A stretch of DNA of 64,000 nt from Lactobacillus kimbladii (GTDB taxonomy: Bacteria > Bacillota > Bacilli > Lactobacillales > Lactobacillaceae). Below are positions 34,607-43,036 of this stretch, piece after piece (the stretch's first letter is position 1; each line of letters begins with the position of its first letter). Where the stretch lies: assembly GCF_014323605.1 (NCBI RefSeq), contig NZ_SCMB01000001.1, positions 496,001 through 560,000 on the forward strand, written 5' to 3'. The translations under genes were made by a program, and so were the position numbers. The notes under the pieces are model-generated. The model saw only the letters and a program-made list of their open reading frames with translations. It was not told the DNA's origin and did no database searches.

Positions 34607-34763
34607 GTGATATAGGAAAGATATTCATTTTTCTTATATCACACTCAACTTTTTGTTTTTCATTCATACTCCTCCAAGTATAATAATGAAAAAACCGAAA
34701 TGACTTTACAGGTCATTTTCATATCTATCCCTTTCGACTCACGTGCGTTACGTGAGTTTTTCT
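34607..34763 (+). ncRNA. tandem csRNA-like small RNA, copy 1
   Basis: Stem-loop 1 pairs GTGATATAGGAAA with TTTCTTATATCAC (34607-34642). A linker ending TTTTTCATTCAT follows. Stem-loop 2 has outer TTTTTCAT/ATGAAAAA and inner ATACT/AGTAT around the C-rich loop CCTCCA (34656-34693). Then come GAAATGAC/GTCATTTTC (34697-34720) and a terminator CTCACGT/ACGTGAG plus TTTTT. The stretch CATTCATACTCCTCC is the exact antisense of a ribosome-binding site plus start codon, so it probably blocks translation of target mRNAs. Confidence 0.65.
34738..34763 (+). terminator. terminator of small RNA 1
   Basis: CTCACGT - gcgtt - ACGTGAG followed by TTTTTCT. The minus-strand side lacks a T-run, so the signal is + strand only. 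Confidence 0.85.
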
Positions 34764-34806
34764 ATGGTCTTAAACTGTTCTAAAGAAATTCTTTACCCTT
34801 TTATAA

Positions 34807-34845
34807 GAGATTTTCTAACTTAACTTCATATTTTAGAGTTATTAT
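34807..34845 (+). promoter_or_regulatory. promoter region of small RNA 2
   Basis: GAGATTTTC at 34807-34815, then TTTTAGAGT and -10 TATTAT at 34840-34845. It aligns with the small RNA 1 promoter. Confidence 0.5.
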
Positions 34846-34849
34846 TTTT

Positions 34850-34966
34850 TATGTAGTAAGCGAAAGCAATACTTACTACATACTCCCACTTTTTTATTTC
34901 ATTCATTCTTACTCCTTCAAAGTAGATGAAAACTAACAGGCTCGCAGATCTTGCGGGCCTTTTTTC
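34850..34966 (+). ncRNA. tandem csRNA-like small RNA, copy 2
   Basis: Stem-loop 1 is TATGTAGTAAG/CTTACTACATA (34850-34882), different in sequence from copy 1 but the same in place. The linker ACTTTTTTATTTCATTCAT is shared. Stem-loop 2 has TTTCAT/ATGAAA outside and TACT/AGTA around CCTTCAA (34897-34931). A terminator GGCTCGCA/TGCGGGCC with TTTTTT ends the RNA. CATTCTTACTCCTTC is the antisense of a GAAGGAG ribosome site plus ATG. The conserved fold with changed bases supports a functional RNA rather than the mini-ORFs on the other strand. Confidence 0.65.
34939..34966 (+). terminator. terminator of small RNA 2
   Basis: GGCTCGCA pairs with TGCGGGCC (one G.U) and six T follow. Confidence 0.88.
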
Positions 34967-35018
34967 TTTGTTATAGTATAAATTTAGCTACTTATTACTC
35001 TATGAAAGGTTATATTTA

Positions 35019-35504
35019 ATGTTCTCACCCACAATAAAACATTTACTGGAAGAAAAGTCAGGCTCATTCATTATTCCTGCTTCCCGCATTGCATTTGTCG
35101 AAGATGACAACCCTTTGTACCATGCTTTTATGATTCTAACTCGTGTAAAATACTCAAAAATACCAGTACTTGACCGCCAAAGCCGTGTTGTTGGCTTACT
35201 GAGCTTAGCAATGATCACAGATAAAATGATGGAAACTGATAGGATTTCACTTGAACCTTTAAATAAATTATTAGTTCGTGATGTTATGCAAACCAAATTT
35301 GATAAAATCAACTTTGTTCAGACTACCTTGGAAACTCAACTTCATTTGTTAGTTGACAATGCTTTTTTGCCTGTGGTTGATGACGATGGTGTTTTCCAAG
35401 GACTATTAACCAGACGTGAATGGATTAAAGCTTTTAATTACATTTCTCATAATTTTGAGAAAGAATATAAGGTGATCCCAATTACCAAAGATAAGCTGTT
35501 ATAA
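35019..35504 (+). CDS. CBS-domain protein, CbpB-like (c-di-AMP-binding candidate)
   Basis: 161 aa consisting of a CBS pair. The first repeat contains FMILTRVKYSKIPVLDRQSRV and the second DNAFLPVVDDDGVFQGLLTR. The overall layout and length match YkuL/CbpB, a stand-alone CBS protein that binds c-di-AMP in Listeria and Bacillus and links it to the stringent response. That function is family knowledge, not shown here. It starts after GAAAGG and directly follows the two small RNAs on the same strand. Confidence 0.8.
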   Translation: MFSPTIKHLLEEKSGSFIIPASRIAFVEDDNPLYHAFMILTRVKYSKIPVLDRQSRVVGLLSLAMITDKMMETDRISLEPLNKLLVRDVMQTKFDKINFVQTTLETQLHLLVDNAFLPVVDDDGVFQGLLTRREWIKAFNYISHNFEKEYKVIPITKDKLL

Positions 35505-35782
35505 AATATACTTAAAATTTATTTTTGTTTATTCCTTTTTAGTGTACTTTATTACAAATTAAGTTATAATAATAATTAATAGGGAGATACCGGTACTTTT
35601 ATTTGGTAATCCAGCTATTTGGTTAATACAATGTTAAAAATTGATTTCAATTTTATATTTATTATATATACATATTTATTAATTATAATCATTTTGCTTT
35701 TAAAATTAAATAGCGCTTTGCTGAATTAGTTAACAAGAATCAATAGATACTCCTTAAATAATCAGAAAAGAAGAACACTATT

Positions 35783-36355
35783 ATGGCAAGTAAAACAATT
35801 TCTGCGCATTTGACATTTTTGATACGCGCAATTATAAAAAATTGGACTTACCCAAATGATCAAGAGCTTTCACTTGAAGAGAAATCTGATTTGGTGTCCC
35901 AACTAAAGGAGCTGGCACAAAACGCAAATAATATGGAAGAAGCGGCTAAAATCACTGATGCGTTCTATAAAGACAAAGTTACAAAACGTTTTAAATCAAT
36001 GGATTCCAATTTTTCCTGGATCTTTATAATATTGCAGCATGAATTGGTATCAGCTACTCGTTTGCATGCCCTTCTTCTAGATTTGGCTCACGAAGAACAT
36101 TTTTCAGAAAAAGGAATTGCAAAAATTAACCATTATTTTGCAGAAACTGATGACCATGGTGACAATGACAACTTTATTACAATGTCATCTACAGATATAA
36201 TTGATTCTTTAGGACGGACTAAAATTTTTCATATTCAACCCTCTAAGGATGAAAATGATTTCCCTGAAATTAAAAATTCTAAATTTACGTCTAAAGCTAA
36301 GCCAGTAAAAACCGAAACTCAGTTCAACAAGATTATTAAACTAAAAGATCACTAA
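35783..36355 (+). CDS. hypothetical cytosolic protein
   Basis: 190 aa, largely helical in the first two thirds (LVSQLKELAQNANNMEEAAK) with a charged, probably flexible C-terminus (KNSKFTSKAKPVKTETQ). No signal peptide, membrane segment or recognised motif. Upstream, 35631-35729 could encode a 32-aa hydrophobic peptide (MLKIDFNFIFIIYTYLLIII...) but has no ribosome site. It has its own terminator at 36361-36387. Function unknown. Confidence 0.65.
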   Translation: MASKTISAHLTFLIRAIIKNWTYPNDQELSLEEKSDLVSQLKELAQNANNMEEAAKITDAFYKDKVTKRFKSMDSNFSWIFIILQHELVSATRLHALLLDLAHEEHFSEKGIAKINHYFAETDDHGDNDNFITMSSTDIIDSLGRTKIFHIQPSKDENDFPEIKNSKFTSKAKPVKTETQFNKIIKLKDH

Positions 36356-36360
36356 GTTAA

Positions 36361-36387
36361 AGAAGGTAAAATTACCTTCTTTTTTTA
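36361..36387 (+). terminator. terminator
   Basis: AGAAGGTAA pairs with TTACCTTCT and seven T follow. Confidence 0.9.
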
Positions 36388-36490
36388 TATTAATTTGCAT
36401 CTAATTTAGACTTATTCTAAATAAAATTGAGTATTTAGTGTTAAAATAGAAAACATAATAATTAGTTTAACTTACGGGAGGCTACTATTA

Positions 36491-38359
36491 ATGAGTTTTA
36501 AACGCCAATGGAAATTTATTCTTGTATTAGCAATTGGGATATTAGGTCTTTTTTGCCAATTCGGCTTAAAGACCAAAAGTCTTTTTCAAATAGGAAACTT
36601 GCAGTTCCCTATTCAAGCAGTATTAATCGATATTGTGGGTATAATGATGGCAATTTCCTTACTTGCCGAAATTGCCAGTGATTTTAAATCAGGACGCTAT
36701 GGTGTTGATATTTTAGCTGTTATCGCAGTTGTTTCCACTATATTGATTGGTGACATTTGGGCTGAATGGATGATTTTAGTCATGATGACTGGTGGCCAAA
36801 CATTAGAAGACTATGCTACTGGACAAGCAGATAAAGAATTACGCTCTCTTTTAAGCAATTCACCTACTATTGCCAACAAAATTGTGAACAATGAACTCGT
36901 TTCTGTTGACGTTGAACAACTAAAAATTGGAGATCACGTTTTAATCAAACCAGGTGAACAAGTTCCAGTTGATGGTAAAGTAGTTAGTGGTGAATCAAGT
37001 TTTGACCAGTCATCATTAACAGGAGAATCTGTGCCGGTTGCTAAAAAAACCGGCGATGAATTAATGTCTGGCTCGATTAATGGCAGCGTGGCGGTAGAAA
37101 TGGCTGTCACTAAAAAAGCGAGCGATTCTGAATATCAGACAATTGTTTCACTTGTCGAATCATCGCAGGCAAAACCGGCCAAGTTTGTAAAAATGGCTGA
37201 CCGCTACGCTGTTCCATTTACCATTATTTCCCTGGTAATAGGAATCGCTGCCTGGATCCATTCGGGCAATCCTGTGAACTTTGCAGAAGTCATGGTTGTG
37301 GCTTCACCTTGTCCATTACTAATTGCCGCACCAGTTGCACTGGTATCCGGCATGAGTTCCATGTCCAAGCATCATATTATAGTTAAGTCCGGTCCCACTT
37401 TAGAAAAACTGGCTACAGCAAAAACTTTTGCTTTTGATAAAACAGGTACTTTAACTGAAAATCAGTTGGTAATCGATGAAATAATACCTGCCAATAATAG
37501 TAGTTATAGTCCAGAAACCCTGCAAAGTTACGCTACCAGCGTTGAACAACAATCTAGTCATATTATCGCTAATTCACTGGTCAATGTAGCTGATAAGAAC
37601 CTTTTAAAACCGGCTACAAATATCAAAGAATCAACTGGTCAAGGCATTAGCGGCATTGTCGAGGGACATTTAGTGAAAGTCGGTAAGTTAGACTATGTTA
37701 ACCCACACGAAAAAGCTGCGACAGTCAATGCTACTGCAGTTTATATTTCAATTGACGATGAGTATGCCGGTTACATTACATTTAAAGATCAAGTTCGTCC
37801 TGAAAGTGCTGAGACAATAGCACGTTTGAAACGTCAAAGTGGCGCACATATTATGATGTTGACTGGTGACCACAAAGATGTAGCTGATAAAATTGGAGAA
37901 TCTGTTGGTGTCAACGATATTCGTTACGGTTTATTACCGGCTGAGAAGATAGCCGCTATTAAAAATGTACCTCAAGAAAAGCGACCCGTAGTCATGACTG
38001 GTGACGGCATTAATGACGCTCCTAGTTTATCAGCTGCTGATGTTGGTATTGCTATGGGAGCCAAAGGTGCCTCTGCTGCCAGTGAAAGTGCAGATGCGAT
38101 TATCATGGTTAATGATTTATCTAAAATTAATGATGCCGTGGCAATTTCTAAACATACCATGAAAGTTGCTAATATTGATGTGCTAACCGCTATTACAATT
38201 GTAGTTATTATTGAACTGATTGCATTTACTGGTATTATCCCTGCTTTTTGGGGTGCCATTTTGCAAGAAGTTGTTGATATGATTTCGATTAGCCTAGCCC
38301 TTTTAGCAAAAACTACTCCTAAAAATCCAGAACAAACAGGAATTAGCACTACAAATTAA
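36491..38359 (+). CDS. P1B-type heavy-metal transporting ATPase
   Basis: 622 aa, P-type ATPase. SGESVPVAK is the actuator motif near 178, D316 in FDKTGTLT is the phosphorylated Asp, and TGDGINDAPSL is the hinge. The metal-site motif in the membrane is Ser272-Pro-Cys274-Pro rather than the CPC of Cu/Zn pumps, and there is no N-terminal HMA domain. The last membrane region has LQEVVDMISISLAL instead of HEGxT. SPC types include Co/Fe exporters, but this subgroup's substrate is not settled. GGGAGG precedes the ATG. It stands alone between terminators. Confidence 0.88.
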   Translation: MSFKRQWKFILVLAIGILGLFCQFGLKTKSLFQIGNLQFPIQAVLIDIVGIMMAISLLAEIASDFKSGRYGVDILAVIAVVSTILIGDIWAEWMILVMMTGGQTLEDYATGQADKELRSLLSNSPTIANKIVNNELVSVDVEQLKIGDHVLIKPGEQVPVDGKVVSGESSFDQSSLTGESVPVAKKTGDELMSGSINGSVAVEMAVTKKASDSEYQTIVSLVESSQAKPAKFVKMADRYAVPFTIISLVIGIAAWIHSGNPVNFAEVMVVASPCPLLIAAPVALVSGMSSMSKHHIIVKSGPTLEKLATAKTFAFDKTGTLTENQLVIDEIIPANNSSYSPETLQSYATSVEQQSSHIIANSLVNVADKNLLKPATNIKESTGQGISGIVEGHLVKVGKLDYVNPHEKAATVNATAVYISIDDEYAGYITFKDQVRPESAETIARLKRQSGAHIMMLTGDHKDVADKIGESVGVNDIRYGLLPAEKIAAIKNVPQEKRPVVMTGDGINDAPSLSAADVGIAMGAKGASAASESADAIIMVNDLSKINDAVAISKHTMKVANIDVLTAITIVVIIELIAFTGIIPAFWGAILQEVVDMISISLALLAKTTPKNPEQTGISTTN

Positions 38360-38381
38360 CTTTCAAAAATATTCTTACATT

Positions 38382-38436
38382 AAAAAAGCCTGATAAACTG
38401 CGTTGCCTATTAAGCATCAGTTTATCAGGCTTTTTA
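38382..38436. terminator. bidirectional terminator
   Basis: AAAAAGCCTGATAAACTG pairs with CAGTTTATCAGGCTTTTT. It serves the ATPase (+) and the CPBP gene (-), overlapping the latter's stop codon. Confidence 0.93.
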
Positions 38437-39111
38437 TACGAATCCTAATGCATTAAAAATCATATGAGATAAAATTGAATAGCGCAAATCTCTGGTACTT
38501 GTGTAGACCCAGGCTAATACACAACCTAATGCCCAATAAACCAATATATATTTCGTAAATCCAGGATCATGAACATATCCAAACATAAGTCCACTAAAAA
38601 GAATACCTAACCATTTATTTAAATTAGTATTTTTATAAAAGAAAGTGTTAAGGAATAATCCGCGAAAAATAAATTCTTCAAATATTGGACCTATAAATAT
38701 CACCATTACTGGAAAAAAGTTTCCTGCTTGGTGAGAAAATTGATCTAAAAGATTCTGATTAGTTGAAGTCTGCTCCGAATTAAAGCCCAGTGCCAGTTGT
38801 ATGGTTGCACTGACTATAATCAACACTATTACGCCTAAAAGGGAAAACAATATTTTCTTAAGCTGCCAATGCGGTCTACTATTATAATTGCGCTCGTTAT
38901 TATGTCGCAACTGCAGATTATATAAATAAAGCACTATTGATAAGGCTATTATCGTAATTAGCGCAGTTAGAAGTGTAAAGGAAACATTTTCTAAATGCAG
39001 TTCTTTACTTAACCTGTAAGGATAAAAATAAAACTGTTGCACTAAGCTATAAATTATAAAAGAGACTACTATTGTAATTACATTCCCCAAAAAATAGAAA
39101 AATTTCTTCAT
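38434..39111 (-). CDS. CPBP family intramembrane metalloprotease
   Basis: 225 aa with six to seven membrane segments. Motif 1 EEFIFRG (Glu-Glu plus Arg), motif 2 FGYVHDPGF (His) and motif 3 LSHMIFNALG (His, Asn) are the Abi/CPBP catalytic set. In lactobacilli such proteins often give immunity to bacteriocins, but no bacteriocin gene adjoins. Single gene with a terminator at its 3' end. Confidence 0.9.
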   Translation of the reverse strand: MKKFFYFLGNVITIVVSFIIYSLVQQFYFYPYRLSKELHLENVSFTLLTALITIIALSIVLYLYNLQLRHNNERNYNSRPHWQLKKILFSLLGVIVLIIVSATIQLALGFNSEQTSTNQNLLDQFSHQAGNFFPVMVIFIGPIFEEFIFRGLFLNTFFYKNTNLNKWLGILFSGLMFGYVHDPGFTKYILVYWALGCVLAWVYTSTRDLRYSILSHMIFNALGFV

Positions 39112-39239
39112 TCATGCCACCCTTTTCAAACTGTAAGTAAAAGCAACTTTGATTAGTTTTTTGTACAAAATATCGTCTTAACCTGGAACAGATCTGATTT
39201 CGCTATTAAAGTTCAAATATTTCACTTATGCTGTTCAGC

Positions 39240-39255
39240 TATTTCCCGGGAAATA
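39240..39255. other. perfect Noc-binding-site-like palindrome
   Basis: TATTTCCCGGGAAATA, identical to the site at 3446. Intergenic between the divergent CPBP and YdcF genes. Confidence 0.65.
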
Positions 39256-39345
39256 ACTTTATTATTCTATCATATTTTAATTTACTATGACTTTTTATTC
39301 ATCTTTATTATAATAGACTTAGTTTTATACCTAAGGTAGGATATT

Positions 39346-40434
39346 ATGATTAGATTTTTTGAAGTATTAAACCAAAACCGTTCGTTTATAATTCTTTCAC
39401 TTATTATGCTTGCAACTTTTGCAGTTTTTTTAATTTCTTGGCTAAAAGAACCTAGAAGATTGCTTAATGGCATTCTTTTCACTATTTTTTTACTGGCATT
39501 TGGTGTTTGGCTGACTGTGATGATTCTCTCTACCAGTTTAAGACCACTCATACTGACATATGAAATTCTGATAGTGCTATTCATAGCAACAATTACTTTG
39601 TTAGCAGCTTTTTCGTGGCTATTTTTCTTATGGAATGCCTATATCGTTTGGAAACGTGAAAGTCATACCCTATCAAATTTATTAACTCTATTTATTGGTA
39701 TTGGCATAATTGTTGTTTGGCTAGTTGCTCTAGTTGGACCTTTTAGAAATTTACCCTCTTGGGTTAGAATTTTATTATATGCACCGACAGCTATTTTGGA
39801 TTACCTTCTCTTTGTAGCCTATAACTTTTTAGTAAATTTAACTTTTTATCAAATTGTTCCTAGGCAATATAACCAAGACTATTTAATTGTTTTAGGAGCT
39901 GGACTGGCTCACGGTGAACAAGTCACCCCACTATTAGCCAGTCGTATTAATCGTGCTATTCAATATGCTCAAAAGCAAGTTACTAAAGGACGGAAAATGC
40001 CCACATTAATTATGTCTGGCGGTAAAGGCGGAGATGAGAAAGTTTCTGAAGCTCAAGCAATGACTGAATATGCAATAGCACGTGGTATAGAACCAAAAGA
40101 CATTTTATTAGAGGATAATTCCAAAAATACCTACCAAAATATGAAATTTTCAGCCGAAGTAGCTGCAAAAGATTTCGGCAGTAAAAATTACAAGGCAAAA
40201 TTTTTTAGCAATAATTACCATATTTTTAGAGCTTCTCTCTATGCAAAAGCAGCTGGTCTAAATGCAAATGGTGTAGGATGCTATACTCGTCTTTACTTTC
40301 TGCCTAATGCAATTGTGCGTGAATTTGCTGCAGTTTTACTGTTAAAAAAGAAACGACATCTAATTGCCATATTTTTAATCATTCTTTTCTTTGCTATTTA
40401 TGCTCTATTTGATTTTACTGGCATTATCCACTAA
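39346..40434 (+). CDS. YdcF-like DUF218 membrane protein
   Basis: 362 aa. Several membrane segments in the first 165 residues precede the DUF218 domain, which opens with DYLIVLGAGLAHGEQVTPLL and contains IMSGGKGGDE and EDNSKNTYQNMKFS. One membrane helix closes the protein. This is the larger YdcF/SanA-related type suspected to act in cell-envelope metabolism; the activity is unknown. Confidence 0.87.
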   Translation: MIRFFEVLNQNRSFIILSLIMLATFAVFLISWLKEPRRLLNGILFTIFLLAFGVWLTVMILSTSLRPLILTYEILIVLFIATITLLAAFSWLFFLWNAYIVWKRESHTLSNLLTLFIGIGIIVVWLVALVGPFRNLPSWVRILLYAPTAILDYLLFVAYNFLVNLTFYQIVPRQYNQDYLIVLGAGLAHGEQVTPLLASRINRAIQYAQKQVTKGRKMPTLIMSGGKGGDEKVSEAQAMTEYAIARGIEPKDILLEDNSKNTYQNMKFSAEVAAKDFGSKNYKAKFFSNNYHIFRASLYAKAAGLNANGVGCYTRLYFLPNAIVREFAAVLLLKKKRHLIAIFLIILFFAIYALFDFTGIIH

Positions 40435-40532
40435 ATAATTTAAATTTTTTGATTAACATATTTTGGCGTTGCTCTTTCATAAATGTTAAACTATCTGTTA
40501 TTAATTAATTATTAAAAGAAAGAGAAAAAGAT

Positions 40533-42878
40533 ATGCTGCAATTAAAAGATTTACGCAAATCATACCATGTTGGTGATACGGTTACTCATGCACTTGACGA
40601 TGTTTCTATATCATTTCGTAACCAAGAATTTGTTGCAATTTTAGGCCCCAGTGGTTCCGGTAAAACCACGTTATTAAATGTTGTCGGTGGACTTGATCGC
40701 TATGATAGTGGCGATCTCATTATTAATGGCAAATCTACTAAGAATTTCAAGGAAACTGACTGGGATGCATATCGAAATAATTCTGTCGGCTTTGTTTTTC
40801 AAAATTATAACTTAATCTCACACTTGTCGATTATTGCCAATGTTGAATTAGGAATGAATTTATCAGGAGTTTCTGCCACAGAACGACACAAAAGAGCAAT
40901 GGATGCTTTAACTCAAGTCGGTTTGAAAGAACATATTTCTAAAAATCCTAACCAATTATCTGGTGGTCAAATGCAACGTGTAGCTATTGCTCGGGCTTTA
41001 GCTAATGATCCCGATATTTTGCTATGCGACGAGCCCACTGGCGCCCTTGATACTGAAACCTCTGAGCAGATTATGAAGTTAATTAAAGAGCTGTCAAAAG
41101 ACCGCTTGGTAGTTATGGTTACGCACAATCCGAAACTAGCTCAGGAATATGCTACTAGAATAGTTAACTTTCAGGATGGAAAAATTTTAAATGATTCCAA
41201 CCCTTTTATTCCTAAAGAAGAAAAAGATACTTTTAAATTAAAGCGTACAAAAATGTCATATTGGAATGCTATCAAATTAAGCTTTACCAATATTATGACT
41301 AAAAAAGGCAGAACAACTTTAACTGCCTTTGCTTCAAGTATCGGTATTATTTCTATTGCTGTCGTCTTAGCATTATCCAATGGTTTTCAAAAGCAAATTG
41401 ATACTACCATGAGTAAAGCCTTGGCTAAATATCCTGTGACAATCAACCAAACTGCTACTGATGCCAGTAGTGTTGCAGACCGAGATGAATCTGAAAAGAA
41501 TGTTAAAAACCGGGGTTATTTAACCGTTGAAAAAGATAAGATGCAGGAATCAACTCATCAAAATAAGATTAATCCAGAATACGTTAATTACATCAAAAAA
41601 ATAAATCCCAATTATGCTAACAATATTTCCTATCAGCGCGGGATTAACATGAATTTGCTCACTCGCAGCAAAAATAAAATTAAGCGTGTCCAATTCTCTC
41701 CTATTTCAACTAGTTCAGATAGCTCTCAAGCAGCTGCACAAATGCGAATGCAAGCAATTAGTGCCACCGGATTAGGCTCATCAGTGTTTCCTACTACACT
41801 TAATTCCAGTAAAAGCAATTTCCTTAAAGAAAATTATCAACTTTTGTCTGGTGCATGGCCACATAAGGCTACAGACTTGGTCTTAGTAACAGATAATGAA
41901 AACAAATTAAACATTAATATTATTAAAAACTTGGGCTTGAAAGTTAAGGCCGGTGAGAAGTTAAATTATCAAAAATTTGTTGGGAAAAAATTTAAAGTTG
42001 TTGACAACGATGACTATTACCAAAAATTGCCAACAGGAATGTTTATTCCGCAAAAAATCAGTAATTCTATGTATGACAACAGTAAAACCCAAATGCAAAT
42101 TGTAGGTGTCATTAGGCCAAAAGATGAGAATTCTATGGCTCTCCTGTCTTCTGGAATTGCGTACAGCGATCAGCTATCTCAAAAAATCATCAAGAAGAAT
42201 AAAAAATCAGAAATAGTGCGCGCCCAGAAGAAGGCAGAGCAAAATGTAATGACCGGACAGGATATGAATGCCCGAGAAAAGAAACAGATGCTGCAGTCAA
42301 TTGGTGGTTCAACCATTCCAACGAGTATAATGATTTATCCTAACGATTTTGATGCTAAAGATAAAGTCCTTGATTATTTAGATAGATGGAATCAAGGCAA
42401 AAAGAAGAAAGATAAGATTATCTACACTGACATGTCAAGAGCTGTTACTTCAATGACTGGTGGCTTACTTAACGGTGTTACTACTGTGTTGGTTGCATTT
42501 GCTGCCATTTCGTTAGTAACTTCAATGATCATGATCGGTATTTTAACTTACACTTCCGTTCTTGAAAGAACAAAAGAAATTGGTATTTTAAAGGCTTTGG
42601 GTGCTCGTAAGAAAGATATCACCAGAGTGTTTGATGCTGAAACATTCATTCTAGGTGTCTTTTCCGGAATTTTGGGAGTAGTAGTTGCCTGGCTGCTAGT
42701 CTTCCCTATTAACAGTATTTTGTACTCCATCACAGATTTAGCTAATGTTGCTCAACTTAATCCAATACATGCTTTAATACTAATCCTTATTTCAACTGTT
42801 TTGACAATGGTTGGTGGTCACTTACCTGCTCGTATGGCTGCTAAAAAGGATGCTGCTATTGCTTTAAGAAGCGAATAA
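40533..42878 (+). CDS. ABC transporter, fused ATPase-permease of the MacB/FtsX type
   Basis: 781 aa. Residues 1-225 form an ABC ATPase with Walker A GPSGSGKTT, signature LSGGQMQRVAIARAL and Walker B LLCDEPTGALD. A membrane segment near 270 follows, then a large outward domain of about 330 residues, and a cluster of three membrane segments at the C-terminus with ERTKEIGILKALGARKKDI (FtsX/MacB pattern). It probably exports or senses peptides or lipids in envelope stress. No regulator or partner gene is next to it. Confidence 0.88.
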   Translation: MLQLKDLRKSYHVGDTVTHALDDVSISFRNQEFVAILGPSGSGKTTLLNVVGGLDRYDSGDLIINGKSTKNFKETDWDAYRNNSVGFVFQNYNLISHLSIIANVELGMNLSGVSATERHKRAMDALTQVGLKEHISKNPNQLSGGQMQRVAIARALANDPDILLCDEPTGALDTETSEQIMKLIKELSKDRLVVMVTHNPKLAQEYATRIVNFQDGKILNDSNPFIPKEEKDTFKLKRTKMSYWNAIKLSFTNIMTKKGRTTLTAFASSIGIISIAVVLALSNGFQKQIDTTMSKALAKYPVTINQTATDASSVADRDESEKNVKNRGYLTVEKDKMQESTHQNKINPEYVNYIKKINPNYANNISYQRGINMNLLTRSKNKIKRVQFSPISTSSDSSQAAAQMRMQAISATGLGSSVFPTTLNSSKSNFLKENYQLLSGAWPHKATDLVLVTDNENKLNINIIKNLGLKVKAGEKLNYQKFVGKKFKVVDNDDYYQKLPTGMFIPQKISNSMYDNSKTQMQIVGVIRPKDENSMALLSSGIAYSDQLSQKIIKKNKKSEIVRAQKKAEQNVMTGQDMNAREKKQMLQSIGGSTIPTSIMIYPNDFDAKDKVLDYLDRWNQGKKKKDKIIYTDMSRAVTSMTGGLLNGVTTVLVAFAAISLVTSMIMIGILTYTSVLERTKEIGILKALGARKKDITRVFDAETFILGVFSGILGVVVAWLLVFPINSILYSITDLANVAQLNPIHALILILISTVLTMVGGHLPARMAAKKDAAIALRSE

Positions 42879-42887
42879 AACAATTTT

Positions 42888-42940
42888 AAAAAGTCCAATT
42901 AATGTTACATGTGAAACAAACATTAGTTGAACTTTTTATT
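42888..42940 (+). terminator. terminator with a parS-like palindrome in its loop
   Basis: AAAAAGTCCAATTAATGTT pairs with AACATTAGTTGAACTTTTT (two G.U) and T follow. The loop and inner arm hold the 42903-42918 site. Confidence 0.85.
42903..42918. other. parS-like site
   Basis: TGTTACATGTGAAACA, 14 of 16 to the ParB consensus. It is part of a terminator hairpin, so the match may partly reflect that. Confidence 0.4.
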
Positions 42941-42976
42941 TACTAAAATCAGTGCCTGCTATTACTACTAAGTTTA

Positions 42977-43006
42977 TTGACAAATTGGCATATACCAATT
43001 TATAAT
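42977..43006 (+). promoter_or_regulatory. nagB promoter with embedded operator
   Basis: TTGACA (42977-42982), 18-bp spacer, TATAAT (43001-43006). The spacer is a palindrome AAATTGGCATATACCAATTT (42982-43001), resembling GntR/HutC-type (NagR/YvoA) operators. Confidence 0.8.
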
Positions 43007-43036
43007 TGAGATAACAACTATGGAGGGGCAAATAAA

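Noticed and set aside
34617-34920. Two minus-strand mini-ORFs with excellent GGAGG ribosome sites (9-26 codons, e.g. MNEIKKWEYVV...) in the small-RNA region
   Set aside because: Their ribosome sites are the mirror of the C-rich loops of + strand RNAs. The terminators with T-runs are on the + strand, and the peptides are not similar to each other beyond the start. The small-RNA reading explains more of the conserved structure.
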